Part shown: in pieces, positions 53,694 through 63,426 of the stretch
Numbering within the stretch: the stretch's first letter is position 1
How the letters are laid out: each line of letters begins with the position of its first letter
NCBI RefSeq assembly: GCF_023101665.1
Contig: NZ_CP082161.1
Span: forward strand, 434,001-498,000
DNA length: 64,000 nt
Direction: 5' to 3'
Source: Bradyrhizobium sp. 195
GTDB lineage: Bacteria; Pseudomonadota; Alphaproteobacteria; Rhizobiales; Xanthobacteraceae
Notes under the pieces: generated by a model
What the model was told of the DNA's origin: nothing
What the model saw: the letters and a program-made list of their open reading frames with translations, nothing else
The model's database searches: none
Program-made: the position numbers and the translations under genes

Positions 53694-54752
53694 TCAGGCC
53701 GCCGCGATCCGGCGGAAACCGTTCCACATCGCGGTCGCGGCGCCCGAGGTCAACACCGGCAGGATTCGCGCGTCCTGGTAGTTGCCGTTGAGCGAGACGC
53801 GCGGCAGCGCGGTCATCTGGCCGGCATTGTCCGGGAATAGCATGCCGGGCCGCGTCGTCACCGCGGTCTTGAAGCCCGCCGTTGCAGCGAGGCCGAATTC
53901 GCGCATCCCCGCCGCCTCGCGGTCGCCATAGGGATAGGCGAGATGCAGCACGGGGCGCTCCAGCGCCTGCTCGATCCGCGCGCGGCTCGTGGCCAATTCT
54001 TGCGCGGCGATGTCTTCCGCCAGCTTGGCGAGATTGCAATGGCTGACGCTGTGCGCGCCGATCGTGACCAGCGGATCGGCGGCGAATGTCTTCACCTCGG
54101 CCCAGGACAGGCAGAGGCTGCGGCACAGCGCGGCCATGTCGACGTCGTGCATCGCGCAGAGCGCCTCGATCTCGCGCTTGAGATCGTGCTCGCCCGGCAG
54201 CGCGCGCAGCCAGTCGTGCAGGCGGTCGAACGCTGCCTGCTTGGCCGCGGGCGTCGTGGCATCGAGCCGCAGCGCAGAATGGCCGATTTTAATGTCGATC
54301 TGCTCGGCCTTGGCGATCACGGCCTCCAGCGCCACCCACCACAGCCGTCCGGTGCCCTCGGCAAAGTCGCTCGCGACGTAGACCGCCAGAGGGGCGTCGA
54401 ATTCGCGCAGCACGGGCAGGGCATGGTCCAGATTGTCGCGATAGCCGTCGTCGAAGGTGAAGGCAGCGAAACGGCGGTCGAACCGGCCCTGCACCAGCCG
54501 CTCATGCAGCTCGTCCATGCTGATGATGTCGATGTCGCGCGACCGCAGATGGCACAGCGTGGCGCGCAGGAATTCGGGGGTGACCTCGAGATGCCGGTTC
54601 GGCTGGAACTCGGCCTCACGGGCCGGCCGGACGTGGTGCAGCATGAAAATGGCACCGACACCCGACAAAAGCGGGCGCAGCAGGTGGTGCGCCCCGCTGA
54701 AGTAAAGTGCTCCCAGCCCGGCGCGGATGACGTTGTTACGCAGTTGTTTCAT
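53694..54752 (-). CDS. Polysaccharide deacetylase family protein
   Basis: 352 residues of NodB-type homology. Metal/catalytic motifs: TFDDGYRDN (motif 1, two Asp) and HSVSHCNL (motif 2, two His). LRFLHHVR-like GAIFMLHHVRPA follows a short N-terminal hydrophobic stretch that may be an anchor. It probably de-N-acetylates a surface polysaccharide or peptidoglycan. It is divergent from the OmpA gene with 164 bases between. Not part of a nod operon. Confidence 0.85.
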   Translation of the reverse strand: MKQLRNNVIRAGLGALYFSGAHHLLRPLLSGVGAIFMLHHVRPAREAEFQPNRHLEVTPEFLRATLCHLRSRDIDIISMDELHERLVQGRFDRRFAAFTFDDGYRDNLDHALPVLREFDAPLAVYVASDFAEGTGRLWWVALEAVIAKAEQIDIKIGHSALRLDATTPAAKQAAFDRLHDWLRALPGEHDLKREIEALCAMHDVDMAALCRSLCLSWAEVKTFAADPLVTIGAHSVSHCNLAKLAEDIAAQELATSRARIEQALERPVLHLAYPYGDREAAGMREFGLAATAGFKTAVTTRPGMLFPDNAGQMTALPRVSLNGNYQDARILPVLTSGAATAMWNGFRRIAAA

Positions 54753-54916
54753 GAGCGGCTGGGGGACTCTGGCATTCCGCTTTCAACTTACGGAAGAACC
54801 CTTGAAGAAAAAGTTATTCCGATTGTCCAGCCGATGCCTTCGGAAGGGCGCCATTTCCGGTTTGACAGCCCGCCAAGGGTTTGTTTTGTCTCCGGTTCCA
54901 GAGTTCGGGTCGTCGA

Positions 54917-56311
54917 ATGCAGAAGCTTTACAGGTGGGCCAGCAAATGGTGGCCGGGGTTGATTCTCCTGGCCGTCATGTGGGGATTTGCGGCCTGGAAT
55001 AATACCTTACCGGTCGAAGCCGACCTGTCGGCCCGCAGCACGGCCGCACTCAAGGGCACCGTTCTAGACAAGGCCCGGATCGCGGTCGACGGCCGCGACG
55101 TCAGCCTGGCTGCGGACGCCTTCTCCGAGGAGGGGCGCCGCGACGCCGTGACGGCGGTCGAGACCGTCCCCGGCGTGCGCCTGGTGGACGACCGGACCCG
55201 CCTTGTTCCCGAGGCCAAGCCCTTCGTCTGGAACGCCGAGCGCGACGTGGTGCGGGTGACGCTGTCGGGCTCCGCGCCCTTGCCCTCGATGAAGGGCCGG
55301 CTCACCGAGGCGGCCCGCAAGGAGGTCGGCGGCGCCGAGGTGGCCGACCAGATGGGTCTGGCGCGCGGCGCGCCGCCGCGGTTCGAAGCCGCCGCCATGC
55401 TGTTGCTGGACCAGATCGGCAAGCTGAAGGACGGCAAGATCACGATCACGGACACCCAGGTCAATCTGTCGGGCATGGCGCGCGAGCTCGGCGGCCGCGA
55501 AGCGATCGCAGCTGCGCTGAAGAACCTGCCCGAGGGCTTTTCGGTCGCCGCCAACGACGTCAAGGCGCCGCCCTATATCTTCCAGGCGTACAAGGATCCG
55601 GTTGCCGCGACGGTGACGCTGACCGGCTACGTTCCGGACAACAATGTGCATGCGGCGATCGCAACCAGCGCCTCGCGAAAATTCTTCACCGAAAAGGTCG
55701 TCGACAATCTCAAGGCCAGCATCGGTGCGCCCGGCTCCTTCAACACGGCCGTGGTCGCAGCGCTCGGCGCGCTGTCGCGACTGTCGACCGGCACGCTCGT
55801 CGTCTCCGACCGCGAAGTGAAGCTGTCGGGCGATGCCCTCTACGAGGGGGCCGCCAATGACATCCGTGCAGGTCTCGGCAAGGACTTCCCGAAGAACTGG
55901 CAGTACAAGCCGGAGATCACCGTGAAGCCTGCGGCGGGGCCGGTCGACGGCACCGTGTGCCAGCAATTGTTCACGGACCTCCTGGCCAAGGGCAAGATCC
56001 GCTTTGCAGCCAAGCGCGCCGACATCGATCCGGACTCCGCCGCCATCCTCGATCATCTGATCGAGACGGCGCTGCGCTGCCCCAACACCAATATCGAGGT
56101 TGCCGGGCATACCGATGCCGACGGCGAGGACGGCTTCAACCGAGCTCTCTCGGAGAAGCGCGCGCAGGCGGTGATCGACTATCTGGTCAAGGCCGGCCTG
56201 CCCGCCAGCCGCTTCACCGCGGTCGGCCATGGCAGCACGCAGCCCGTCGCCGGCAACGACACTGACGACGGCAAGGCGAAGAACCGCCGCATCGAATTTC
56301 TGGTGAGGTGA
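54917..56311 (+). CDS. OmpA family protein with N-terminal anchor and BON-like region
   Basis: 464 residues. N-terminal single membrane segment WWPGLILLAVMWGFAAW, then two or three repeated beta-alpha segments resembling BON domains (VTLSGSAPLPSMKGRLTEAA; VTLTGYVPDNNVHAAIA), and a C-terminal OmpA/MotB peptidoglycan-binding domain (EVAGHTDADGEDGFNRALSE, KAKNRRIEF). The ATG at 54917 is chosen over an in-frame TTG at 54881. It links inner membrane and peptidoglycan, as in ArfA-type proteins. A small membrane protein gene overlaps its stop. Confidence 0.85.
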   Translation: MQKLYRWASKWWPGLILLAVMWGFAAWNNTLPVEADLSARSTAALKGTVLDKARIAVDGRDVSLAADAFSEEGRRDAVTAVETVPGVRLVDDRTRLVPEAKPFVWNAERDVVRVTLSGSAPLPSMKGRLTEAARKEVGGAEVADQMGLARGAPPRFEAAAMLLLDQIGKLKDGKITITDTQVNLSGMARELGGREAIAAALKNLPEGFSVAANDVKAPPYIFQAYKDPVAATVTLTGYVPDNNVHAAIATSASRKFFTEKVVDNLKASIGAPGSFNTAVVAALGALSRLSTGTLVVSDREVKLSGDALYEGAANDIRAGLGKDFPKNWQYKPEITVKPAAGPVDGTVCQQLFTDLLAKGKIRFAAKRADIDPDSAAILDHLIETALRCPNTNIEVAGHTDADGEDGFNRALSEKRAQAVIDYLVKAGLPASRFTAVGHGSTQPVAGNDTDDGKAKNRRIEFLVR

Positions 56312-56610
56312 TGATGCCCTATCTCGTCTCGTTTCATCTGGGTTGGCTGATCGGCTCGGTGCTGCTGGGCTTTTGCATGGGCTGGATTTCGGTGGTCCAG
56401 CGCGGCAACGGCACCTCGAAGGTGACGGCGCGCTGGCTCGCCGCGCTTGCCGCCGCCCTGGTCGCGGCCTCGTTCGCCCGCGTCGTCCCCGGCCGCTTCG
56501 GCTATTGGCTCGACCTCGGCCTGATCATGTTCGCCTGCTACCTCGTCGGCTGCACCATCGGCGCCTGGCTGCGGGACCGCGTGGTCTCGCGCAGCATGCC
56601 GGCGGCCTGA
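56311..56610 (+). CDS. Small membrane protein coupled to OmpA gene
   Basis: 99 residues with three hydrophobic segments (HLGWLIGSVLLGFCMGWI; WLAALAAALVAASFA; LGLIMFACYLVGCTIGAWL). The ATG shares its A with the OmpA stop (TGATG), so the two are coupled; an in-frame GTG at 56308 is possible. No family recognised; presumably a partner or assembly aid of the anchored OmpA protein. Confidence 0.75.
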   Translation: MMPYLVSFHLGWLIGSVLLGFCMGWISVVQRGNGTSKVTARWLAALAAALVAASFARVVPGRFGYWLDLGLIMFACYLVGCTIGAWLRDRVVSRSMPAA

Positions 56611-57066
56611 TCCTTTCGGCCCCCGAGGATCGGACCGGCGCGGCGGTCTGGCCGCTCCTGGGCCCACCTTTCGCGCCCGCGACCTTCCGGCGCATCGGAA
56701 AATCCGCCCTCTTTCAACAGGCGGCCGCCGCCCATAGATTGACGTCGGCTTAAGACGTGACGGAACATTGTACGGCCGAAATCATCAAACCTTCACGGCG
56801 CCTGCGCAGGATCGCCATGGAGATTCGCCTCAAGTCTGCCGCCGAAGGCGCCAAACCGTGCATCAGGAGCCCCGACCCTGTCTAAAATATTGAATGCACG
56901 TGTTTTTGTTCGAATTGGCGAATTCCACTCGGCCCGAAAACGCGCTAGTGGAAGGGCAGGGGGCATGCGCGATACCGGAGCCGGCGGCGAGGGTTCGTTG
57001 AGTGCCTGTGCGTCGTCCGCCCGTTCGCCGGCCACCCTGGCCGCTGAAGCGTTGTTCGAGGTCTAG
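56611..57066. other. Intergenic region, 456 bases, no gene seen
   Basis: A short hairpin (GATCCT ... AGGATC, 56610-56632) follows the small membrane protein but lacks a T-run. An AT-rich stretch near 56880-56905 (TGTCTAAAATATTGAATGCA) is the likeliest promoter for the next gene. ORFs here are short and lack ribosome sites. Confidence 0.4.
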
Positions 57067-58122
57067 ATGCTGGAAGCCATCCGCAGGGCGACGACGTTTC
57101 TGCGCCAGAAGCAAATCCTGCATAAGCTTGGAGTTGTGATCAGCGTCGCGGTCATCGGCGTCGCTTGCTATGTGCTGTACCACATGCTGCGGGGCATCGA
57201 TTTCAACGAGGTCCTCGAAGCGATCAAGAGCACCGAGCCGAGCCAGATTGCGATGGCGGCGCTGTTCGTCGCTGCGGGCTATTTCACCCTGACCTTCTAC
57301 GACCTGTTCGCCACGCGCGCGATCGGCCACGCCCACGTGCCCTACCGCATCAACGCGCTGGCGGCCTTCACCAGCTATTCGATCGGCCACAATGTCGGTG
57401 CATCCGTCTTCACCGGCGGCGCGGTGCGATATCGCATCTATTCGGCCTACGGGTTGAACGCGATCGACGTCGCAAAGATCTGCTTCCTCGCCGGCCTGAC
57501 CTTCTGGCTCGGCAATGCCGCCGTGCTCGGCCTCGGCATCGCCTATCATCCGGAGGCCGCCGCCTCGATCGACCAGCTTCCGCCGTGGCTGAACCGGACG
57601 CTGGCGCTGACGATCATCGTGGGGCTGGTCGGCTACGTGGTCTGGGTCTCGACCCAGCCGCGCGTGGTCGGCCGCGGACCCTGGACCGTGGTGCTGCCGG
57701 GCGGCGCGCTGACGCTGCTCCAGATCGCGATCGGCATCATCGATCTCGGCTTCTGCGCGCTCGCGATGTACGTGCTGGTCCCGGACGAGCCCAATCTCGG
57801 CTTCGTGGTGGTCGCGGTGATCTTCGTCTCGGCGACGCTGCTCGGGTTCGCCAGCCACTCGCCTGGCGGGCTAGGGGTGTTCGACGCCGCCATGCTCGTC
57901 GGCCTCTGGCAGATGGACCGCGAGGAGCTTCTGGGCGGCATGTTGCTGTTCCGCGTCCTCTATTATCTGTCCCCCTTCGTCATATCTGTAATCTTGCTGA
58001 CGTTTCGCGAAGTTATGATCGGCGCACGATCGAAGCGCTTGCAGCAGGCGGCGCTCAAGCTCGACCCCGGTCCGGCGCGTGAAGCCGCCTATGTGAGAGA
58101 GCGTAGCGACAGCGGCGCCTAG
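57067..58122 (+). CDS. YbhN/LPG-synthase-like integral membrane protein (UPF0104)
   Basis: 351 residues with about eight membrane helices and the family marks TFYDLFATRAIGH, YSIGHNVGASVFTGGAVRYRIYSAYGL and ASHSPGGLGVFDAAML. It corresponds to the membrane (flippase-like) half of lysyl-phosphatidylglycerol synthases without the cytosolic transferase domain. Possible roles are lipid transport or hopanoid/lipid modification; unproven. It starts 34 bases before phoR, so it may be cotranscribed with the phosphate regulon. Confidence 0.8.
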   Translation: MLEAIRRATTFLRQKQILHKLGVVISVAVIGVACYVLYHMLRGIDFNEVLEAIKSTEPSQIAMAALFVAAGYFTLTFYDLFATRAIGHAHVPYRINALAAFTSYSIGHNVGASVFTGGAVRYRIYSAYGLNAIDVAKICFLAGLTFWLGNAAVLGLGIAYHPEAAASIDQLPPWLNRTLALTIIVGLVGYVVWVSTQPRVVGRGPWTVVLPGGALTLLQIAIGIIDLGFCALAMYVLVPDEPNLGFVVVAVIFVSATLLGFASHSPGGLGVFDAAMLVGLWQMDREELLGGMLLFRVLYYLSPFVISVILLTFREVMIGARSKRLQQAALKLDPGPAREAAYVRERSDSGA

Positions 58123-58156
58123 CTCTAAGACAAGCCCCCAGGAGAAGTCCGCCCCG

Positions 58157-59455
58157 ATGGCGATCGACGCCCCCTCTTCTCCCTCCGCCCAGCCCTGGTC
58201 CGACCGGCTGCGGCACTCGACCATCATCCTGATCGCTGCTGCGCTGGCGCTGTCCGTCGTCGTCTCGCTCGGCGAATTGTCGGCGCTGCACGCCGCGATC
58301 GTGTTCCTCTGCATCGCGGCCGCGGCACTGATCCCGTGGCGCCTGCATGATCCCGCCGCCTCGCGCGACGATGTCAGGCGCATCAACCCGGTCGAGAGCG
58401 CGGCGGTGGCCGCGGTCGTCGCCGGCATGCCGGATCCGGCGGTGCTGCTCGACCGTGCCGGCCGCGTCATCCACCTCAATGCCGCTGCCGCCCAGCTCGC
58501 GCCGGCGCTGCGCCGGAACGAGCTCGCCCAGTTCGCGCTGCGCTCGCCGGAGATCATCACGGCGCTGCGCGAAGCGATCGCGACCACCGAGCCCCGGCGC
58601 GCGACCTATCTCGATCATGTTCCGGTGGATCGCTGGCTGGAGCTCATGATCACGCCGGTGCCGGTGCCGACCAGCTTCGGCGGCGCCGACAAATGCATGC
58701 TGATGACCTTTCACGACCAGACGCCGCTGCGGCGGGTCGAGGAGATGCGCGCCGACTTCGTCGCCAATGCCAGCCACGAGCTGCGCACGCCGCTCGCCGC
58801 GCTGTCGGGCTTCATCGACACGCTCCAGGGCCAGGCCAAGGACGATCCCAAGGCGCGCGAGCGCTTCCTCGGCATCATGCACAACCAGGCCACCCGCATG
58901 GCGCGCCTGATCGACGATCTGTTGTCGCTGTCGCGGGTCGAGCTGTCGGCGCATGTCCGGCCCGACACCCTGGTCGACCTGCTGCCGATCATCCGCCAGG
59001 TCGCCGACGGGCTCGAGCCGCTGGCGCGCGAGCGCCAGGTCGAGGTCGAGATCCATTTGCCTGACAGCCCGGTGATGATCGCGGGTGACCGCGAGGAGCT
59101 GCTCCGCCTGTTCGAGAATTTGATCGAGAACGCGCTCAAATACGGCGCCTCCGGCGGACGCGTCATCGTGTCGCTGACCTCGGGCGCGGCCACTGATGGA
59201 ACGCAGGAAATCCGGATCATGGTCCGCGATTTCGGCCCCGGGATCGCGCCCGAGCACCTGCCACGGCTGACCGAGCGGTTCTACCGGGTGGATGTCGGCG
59301 ACAGCCGCTCGCAAGGCGGGACCGGGCTCGGATTATCGCTGGTGAAACATATTCTTAATCGCCATCGCGGCCGGCTTTTGATCGAAAGCGTGCCCAGACA
59401 GGGCGCCACTTTCAGCGCCTGTTTTCCCCAGGCGAAGGCCCCGGCTCAGATCTAA
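58157..59455 (+). CDS. phoR: Phosphate regulon sensor histidine kinase (PhoR)
   Basis: 432 residues. Two N-terminal membrane segments (STIILIAAALALSVVVSL; LHAAIVFLCIAAAALIPW) without a large periplasmic domain, a PAS-like region (VAGMPDPAVLLDRAGRVIHLN), phospho-acceptor NASHELRTPLAALSGFIDTL (His), and ATPase boxes NLIENALKYG, DFGPGIAPEHLPRLTERFYR, GTGLGLSLVKHIL. It works with PhoB (outside the window) and responds to Pst/PhoU state. Directly before pstS. Confidence 0.92.
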   Translation: MAIDAPSSPSAQPWSDRLRHSTIILIAAALALSVVVSLGELSALHAAIVFLCIAAAALIPWRLHDPAASRDDVRRINPVESAAVAAVVAGMPDPAVLLDRAGRVIHLNAAAAQLAPALRRNELAQFALRSPEIITALREAIATTEPRRATYLDHVPVDRWLELMITPVPVPTSFGGADKCMLMTFHDQTPLRRVEEMRADFVANASHELRTPLAALSGFIDTLQGQAKDDPKARERFLGIMHNQATRMARLIDDLLSLSRVELSAHVRPDTLVDLLPIIRQVADGLEPLARERQVEVEIHLPDSPVMIAGDREELLRLFENLIENALKYGASGGRVIVSLTSGAATDGTQEIRIMVRDFGPGIAPEHLPRLTERFYRVDVGDSRSQGGTGLGLSLVKHILNRHRGRLLIESVPRQGATFSACFPQAKAPAQI

Positions 59456-59482
59456 AAATCGAGCGATTTCAATCGTTTGATG

Positions 59483-59512
59483 GTGTCATCCGGCTGTCAC
59501 GAAACCTTCGTA
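59483..59512 (+). promoter_or_regulatory. Pho box upstream of pstS
   Basis: Direct repeat with 11-base period: TGTCAT (59484-59489), TGTCAC (59495-59500), and a weaker third TTCGTA near 59507. This matches PhoB sites (CTGTCAT-type repeats). About 90-115 bases before the pstS ATG. Confidence 0.75.
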
Positions 59513-59599
59513 AAAGCACAGCCGACCGCTCCTAAACGGGCGGCTTGGGGAGCGCGATCGGGCGCTGATGGCGCTTCGCTCCCCTGTATGGAGACCAGC

Positions 59600-60613
59600 A
59601 TGAATTTCCTCAAAACGATCGTCGCTGCCGGCTTGGTCGCCGCGTCGGCGACGGCGGCCTTTGCTGCCGACATCACCGGTGCAGGCGCGACGTTCCCGTT
59701 CCCGATCTATTCGAAGTGGGCTGACGCCTACAAGAAGGAGACCGGCAACGGTCTGAACTACCAGTCGATCGGCTCCGGCGGCGGCATCAAGCAGATCCAG
59801 GCCAAGACCGTGACCTTCGGCGCCAGCGATGCGCCGCTCAAGGCCGAGCAGCTCGAGAAGGACGGCCTCGTCCAGTGGCCGATGGTGATGGGCGCCATCG
59901 TTCCCGTCGTCAACCTCGAGGGCGTGAAGCCCGGCGAACTGGTGTTCGACGGCGAGACCCTGGCCAGCATCTATCTCGGCAAGATCACCAAGTGGGATGA
60001 CGCCGCGATCAAGAAGCTCAATCCGAACGCGAAGCTGCCCTCGGAGGCGATCACCGTCGTCCGCCGCTCGGACGGTTCGGGCACCACCTTCAACTTCACC
60101 AACTACCTCTCCAAGGCCAGCGCGGACTGGAAGAGCAAGGTCGGTGAGGGCACCGCGGTCGAGTGGCCGGTCGGCGTCGGCGCCAAGGGCAACGAAGGCG
60201 TGTCGGGCAACATCAGCCAGACCAAGAACTCGATCGGGTACGTCGAGTACGCCTATGCCAAGCAGAACAAGCTGACCTACACCGGTCTCGTCAACAAGGC
60301 CGGCAAGCCGGTGCAGCCGACCGTCGAAGCGTTCCAGGCGGCCGCCTCCAACGCCGACTGGGCCAAGGCGCCCGGCTACTACGTCATCCTGACCGACCAG
60401 CCCGGCGAGAAGTCCTGGCCGATCACCGCGGCGACCTTCATCCTGATGCACAAGTCCGCCACCGACAAGGCGGCCTCGCAGGAAGCCATCAAGTTCTTCC
60501 GCTGGGCCTTCAAGAGCGGCGGCAAGGCGGCCGAGGAGCTCGACTACATCCCGATGCCGGACAGCGTCGTCCAGCTGATCGAGAAGACCTGGGCTGCCGA
60601 GATCAAGAGCTAA
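59600..60613 (+). CDS. pstS: Phosphate ABC transporter solute-binding protein (PstS)
   Basis: 337 residues. Signal peptide [21 protein letters not shown]; phosphate-site segments [22 protein letters not shown] and [16 protein letters not shown]. Periplasmic high-affinity phosphate receptor. The ATG at 59600 is preferred to 59588 because GGAG is 6-9 bases upstream. First gene of pstSCAB-phoU. Confidence 0.95.
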   Translation: MNFLKTIVAAGLVAASATAAFAADITGAGATFPFPIYSKWADAYKKETGNGLNYQSIGSGGGIKQIQAKTVTFGASDAPLKAEQLEKDGLVQWPMVMGAIVPVVNLEGVKPGELVFDGETLASIYLGKITKWDDAAIKKLNPNAKLPSEAITVVRRSDGSGTTFNFTNYLSKASADWKSKVGEGTAVEWPVGVGAKGNEGVSGNISQTKNSIGYVEYAYAKQNKLTYTGLVNKAGKPVQPTVEAFQAAASNADWAKAPGYYVILTDQPGEKSWPITAATFILMHKSATDKAASQEAIKFFRWAFKSGGKAAEELDYIPMPDSVVQLIEKTWAAEIKS

Positions 60614-60623
60614 CCGCTCCTTG

Positions 60624-60690
60624 CCCGGACATCACTCCGGGAGCTCGAAAAACCTCCGCTCCGGATCGGCCTTACGCCGTGTCCGGAGCG
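60624..60690 (+). repeat. Two hairpins between pstS and pstC
   Basis: CCCGGA-6-TCCGGG (60624-60641) and a 9-bp perfect stem CGCTCCGGA/TCCGGAGCG with a 16-base loop (60657-60690). No strong T-run follows. Such elements often trim expression of membrane subunits relative to the binding protein; this is inference here. Confidence 0.6.
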
Positions 60691-60742
60691 CAAGACCAAA
60701 AGAACCGGCAACAAGCGTATATAACGGGCACAGGGGATCGGC

Positions 60743-61741
60743 GTGGCAGAAATGGCCGTTCAGAGCGATATCATCGACGACGCCGGACCGTATGACCGCG
60801 CCAAGGCCTTGAGCGCGTTCAAGCTCGGCGACGTCACCTTCTACTGGATCACGCGGCTGTCCGCGATCTCGGTGCTGTTGATCCTCGGCGGGATCATCCT
60901 CTCGCTGATCGTCGGTGCGTTCCCGGCGATCAGGGAATACGGCCTTTCCTTCCTGTGGACGCAGCGCTGGGCGCCGTCGGCCGATCCGCCCGTGCTCGGC
61001 GCGCTCGGGCCGATGTACGGCACGCTGGTCACCTCCTTCATCGCGATGCTGATCGCCATTCCGGTCGGTCTCGGCATTGCGATCTTCCTCACCGAGCTCT
61101 GCCCGCAATGGCTGCGCCGCCCGATCGGCATGGCGATCGAGCTGCTCGCCGGCATTCCCTCGATCATCTACGGCATGTGGGGCTTCTTCGTGCTGGGCCC
61201 GTTCCTGGCCAACACCTTCCAGCCCTTCATGATCAAGATCTTCGACGGCGTCCCCGTGCTGGGCGCGATCTTCGCAGGTCCCCCGTCCTATCTCAGCACG
61301 TTCAATGCCGCGCTGATCCTCGCCATCATGGTGCTGCCCTTCATCACCTCGATCTCGGTCGACGTGTTCAAGACGGTGCCGCCGGTGCTGAAGGAGGCCG
61401 CCTACGGCGTCGGCTGCACCACCTGGGAAGTCGTGCGCAGCGTGGTGATCCCCTACACCCGCGTCGGCATCATCGGCGGCGTCATGCTGGCGCTGGGCCG
61501 CGCGCTCGGCGAGACCATGGCGGTGACCTTCATCATCGGCAACTCGTTCCGCATCTCCTCGTCGATCTTCGCACCGGGCACCACGATCTCGGCGGCGATC
61601 GCCTCCGAGTTCGCCGAGAGCGATGGCCTGCACCAGTCCGGCCTGATCCTGCTCGGCCTGTTGCTGTTCGTGCTGACGTTCTTCGTGCTGGCCGCCGCGC
61701 GGCTGATGCTGATGCGGCTGGACAAGAAAGCGGGGAACTAA
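60743..61741 (+). CDS. pstC: Phosphate ABC transporter permease (PstC)
   Basis: 332-residue permease, six or so membrane helices, coupling loop [20 protein letters not shown], and early [23 protein letters not shown] start (VAEMAVQSD) with AGGGGA before it. Forms the channel with PstA, which starts 5 bases later. Confidence 0.93.
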   Translation: MAEMAVQSDIIDDAGPYDRAKALSAFKLGDVTFYWITRLSAISVLLILGGIILSLIVGAFPAIREYGLSFLWTQRWAPSADPPVLGALGPMYGTLVTSFIAMLIAIPVGLGIAIFLTELCPQWLRRPIGMAIELLAGIPSIIYGMWGFFVLGPFLANTFQPFMIKIFDGVPVLGAIFAGPPSYLSTFNAALILAIMVLPFITSISVDVFKTVPPVLKEAAYGVGCTTWEVVRSVVIPYTRVGIIGGVMLALGRALGETMAVTFIIGNSFRISSSIFAPGTTISAAIASEFAESDGLHQSGLILLGLLLFVLTFFVLAAARLMLMRLDKKAGN

Positions 61742-61745
61742 CGTC

Positions 61746-62597
61746 ATGGCCCTCAATCCGATCTATTCGCGCCGCCGCCGCAAGGACATCGTCATCCGCG
61801 GGCTCTGCTTCGCCGCGGCCGCCTTCGGCGTCACCTGGCTCGCGCTGATCCTGATCACGCTGCTCTACAACGGCCTCGCTGGCCTGAACCTTCAGGTCTT
61901 CACCGCCGACACGCCGCCGCCCGGCTCGACCGAGGGCGGCCTGCGCAACGCCATCGTCGGCTCGATCATCATGACCGTGCTCGGCGTCGGCATCGGCGCA
62001 CCGCTCGGCCTGTTCGCCGGCACCTATCTCGCCGAGTACGGCCGCAACGACAAGCTGACCTCGGTGATCCGTTTCATCAACGACATCCTCTTGTCGGCGC
62101 CCTCGATCATCATCGGCCTGTTCATCTACGGCGCGGTGGTGGTGCCGATGCGCGGCTTCTCGGCGATCGCCGGCGCGCTGGCACTCGCGGTCATCGTCAT
62201 CCCGGTGGTGGTACGCACCACGGAGGACATGCTGCTGCTGGTGCCGAATCCGCTGCGGGAAGCCGCCAGCGCATTGGGCCTTCCGCGTTCGCTGGTCATC
62301 AAGCGCATCGCCTATCGCGCGGCACGCTCGGGCCTCATCACCGGCGTGCTGCTCGCCACCGCCCGCGTCGCCGGCGAGACCGCGCCGCTGCTGTTCACAG
62401 CGCTGTCGAACCAGTTCTTCAGCCTCGGCCTGGACAAGACGATGGCCAACCTGCCGGTCACGATCAACAATTTCGTCCAGAGCCCTTACGCCTATTGGAA
62501 GCAGCTCGCCTGGAGCGGTGCGCTGCTGATCACCCTGACCGTGCTTGCCCTGAACATTGGCGCGCGCATCATCGGCGCCGAGAGGACTGCAAAATGA
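61746..62597 (+). CDS. pstA: Phosphate ABC transporter permease (PstA)
   Basis: 283-residue permease: [32 protein letters not shown], coupling loop [20 protein letters not shown], and [20 protein letters not shown] [11 protein letters not shown]. Ends in ATGA overlapping the pstB start. Heterodimer partner of PstC. Confidence 0.93.
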   Translation: MALNPIYSRRRRKDIVIRGLCFAAAAFGVTWLALILITLLYNGLAGLNLQVFTADTPPPGSTEGGLRNAIVGSIIMTVLGVGIGAPLGLFAGTYLAEYGRNDKLTSVIRFINDILLSAPSIIIGLFIYGAVVVPMRGFSAIAGALALAVIVIPVVVRTTEDMLLLVPNPLREAASALGLPRSLVIKRIAYRAARSGLITGVLLATARVAGETAPLLFTALSNQFFSLGLDKTMANLPVTINNFVQSPYAYWKQLAWSGALLITLTVLALNIGARIIGAERTAK

Positions 62598-63415
62598 GTG
62601 AAATGTCTGTTTCCGTGAGCGCGCCGACCGTTCATCCCGGCTCGCAACCGCTGCCCGAGGCACCGGCCAAGGTCACCGCGCGCAACCTCAACTTCTACTA
62701 CGGTGAGCACCATGCGCTGAAGAACATCAATCTGGCGCTCGGCACCCACCGTGTCACGGCCTTCATCGGCCCGTCCGGTTGCGGCAAGTCGACCCTGCTG
62801 CGCATCTTCAACCGGATGTATGATCTTTATCCGGGCCAGCGCGCCACCGGCCAGCTGATGCTCGACCAGACCAACATCCTCGACGCCAGGCTGGACCTCA
62901 ATTTGCTGCGCGCCCGAGTCGGCATGGTGTTCCAGAAGCCGACGCCGTTCCCGATGACGATCTACGAGAACATCGCCTTCGGCATCCGCCTCTACGAGAA
63001 GATCTCGAAGTCCGAGATGGACGACCGCGTCGAGAAGGCGCTGCGTGGCGGCGCGCTGTGGAACGAGGTCAAGGACAAGCTCAACGCCTCCGGCCTGTCG
63101 CTCTCCGGCGGTCAGCAGCAGCGCCTCTGCATCGCGCGCACCGTCGCGGTGCGGCCCGAGGTGATCCTGTTCGACGAGCCCTGCTCGGCACTGGATCCGA
63201 TCTCGACCGCCAAGGTCGAGGAGCTGATCCAGGAACTGTCCGACAACTACACGATCGCGATCGTCACCCACAACATGCAGCAGGCGGCGCGCGTCTCCGA
63301 CAAGACCGCCTTCATGTATCTCGGCGAGCTGATCGAGTTCGACGACACCAGCAAGATCTTCACGTCGCCGACCGACCGGCGCACGCAGGATTACATCACC
63401 GGCCGGTTCGGCTGA
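62594..63415 (+). CDS. pstB: Phosphate ABC transporter ATPase (PstB)
   Basis: 273 residues. Walker A GPSGCGKS, signature [15 protein letters not shown], Walker [14 protein letters not shown], and the H-loop [13 protein letters not shown]. Start overlaps pstA by four bases; in-frame codons further upstream lie inside pstA and are rejected. Also acts with PhoU in signalling phosphate sufficiency to PhoR. Confidence 0.95.
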   Translation: MSEMSVSVSAPTVHPGSQPLPEAPAKVTARNLNFYYGEHHALKNINLALGTHRVTAFIGPSGCGKSTLLRIFNRMYDLYPGQRATGQLMLDQTNILDARLDLNLLRARVGMVFQKPTPFPMTIYENIAFGIRLYEKISKSEMDDRVEKALRGGALWNEVKDKLNASGLSLSGGQQQRLCIARTVAVRPEVILFDEPCSALDPISTAKVEELIQELSDNYTIAIVTHNMQQAARVSDKTAFMYLGELIEFDDTSKIFTSPTDRRTQDYITGRFG

Positions 63416-63426
63416 GGAGACGGAAC

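Noticed and set aside
53694..54752. NodB chitooligosaccharide deacetylase
   Set aside because: Shares NodB motifs but is longer, lies with envelope genes, and has no nod box or other nod genes around it.
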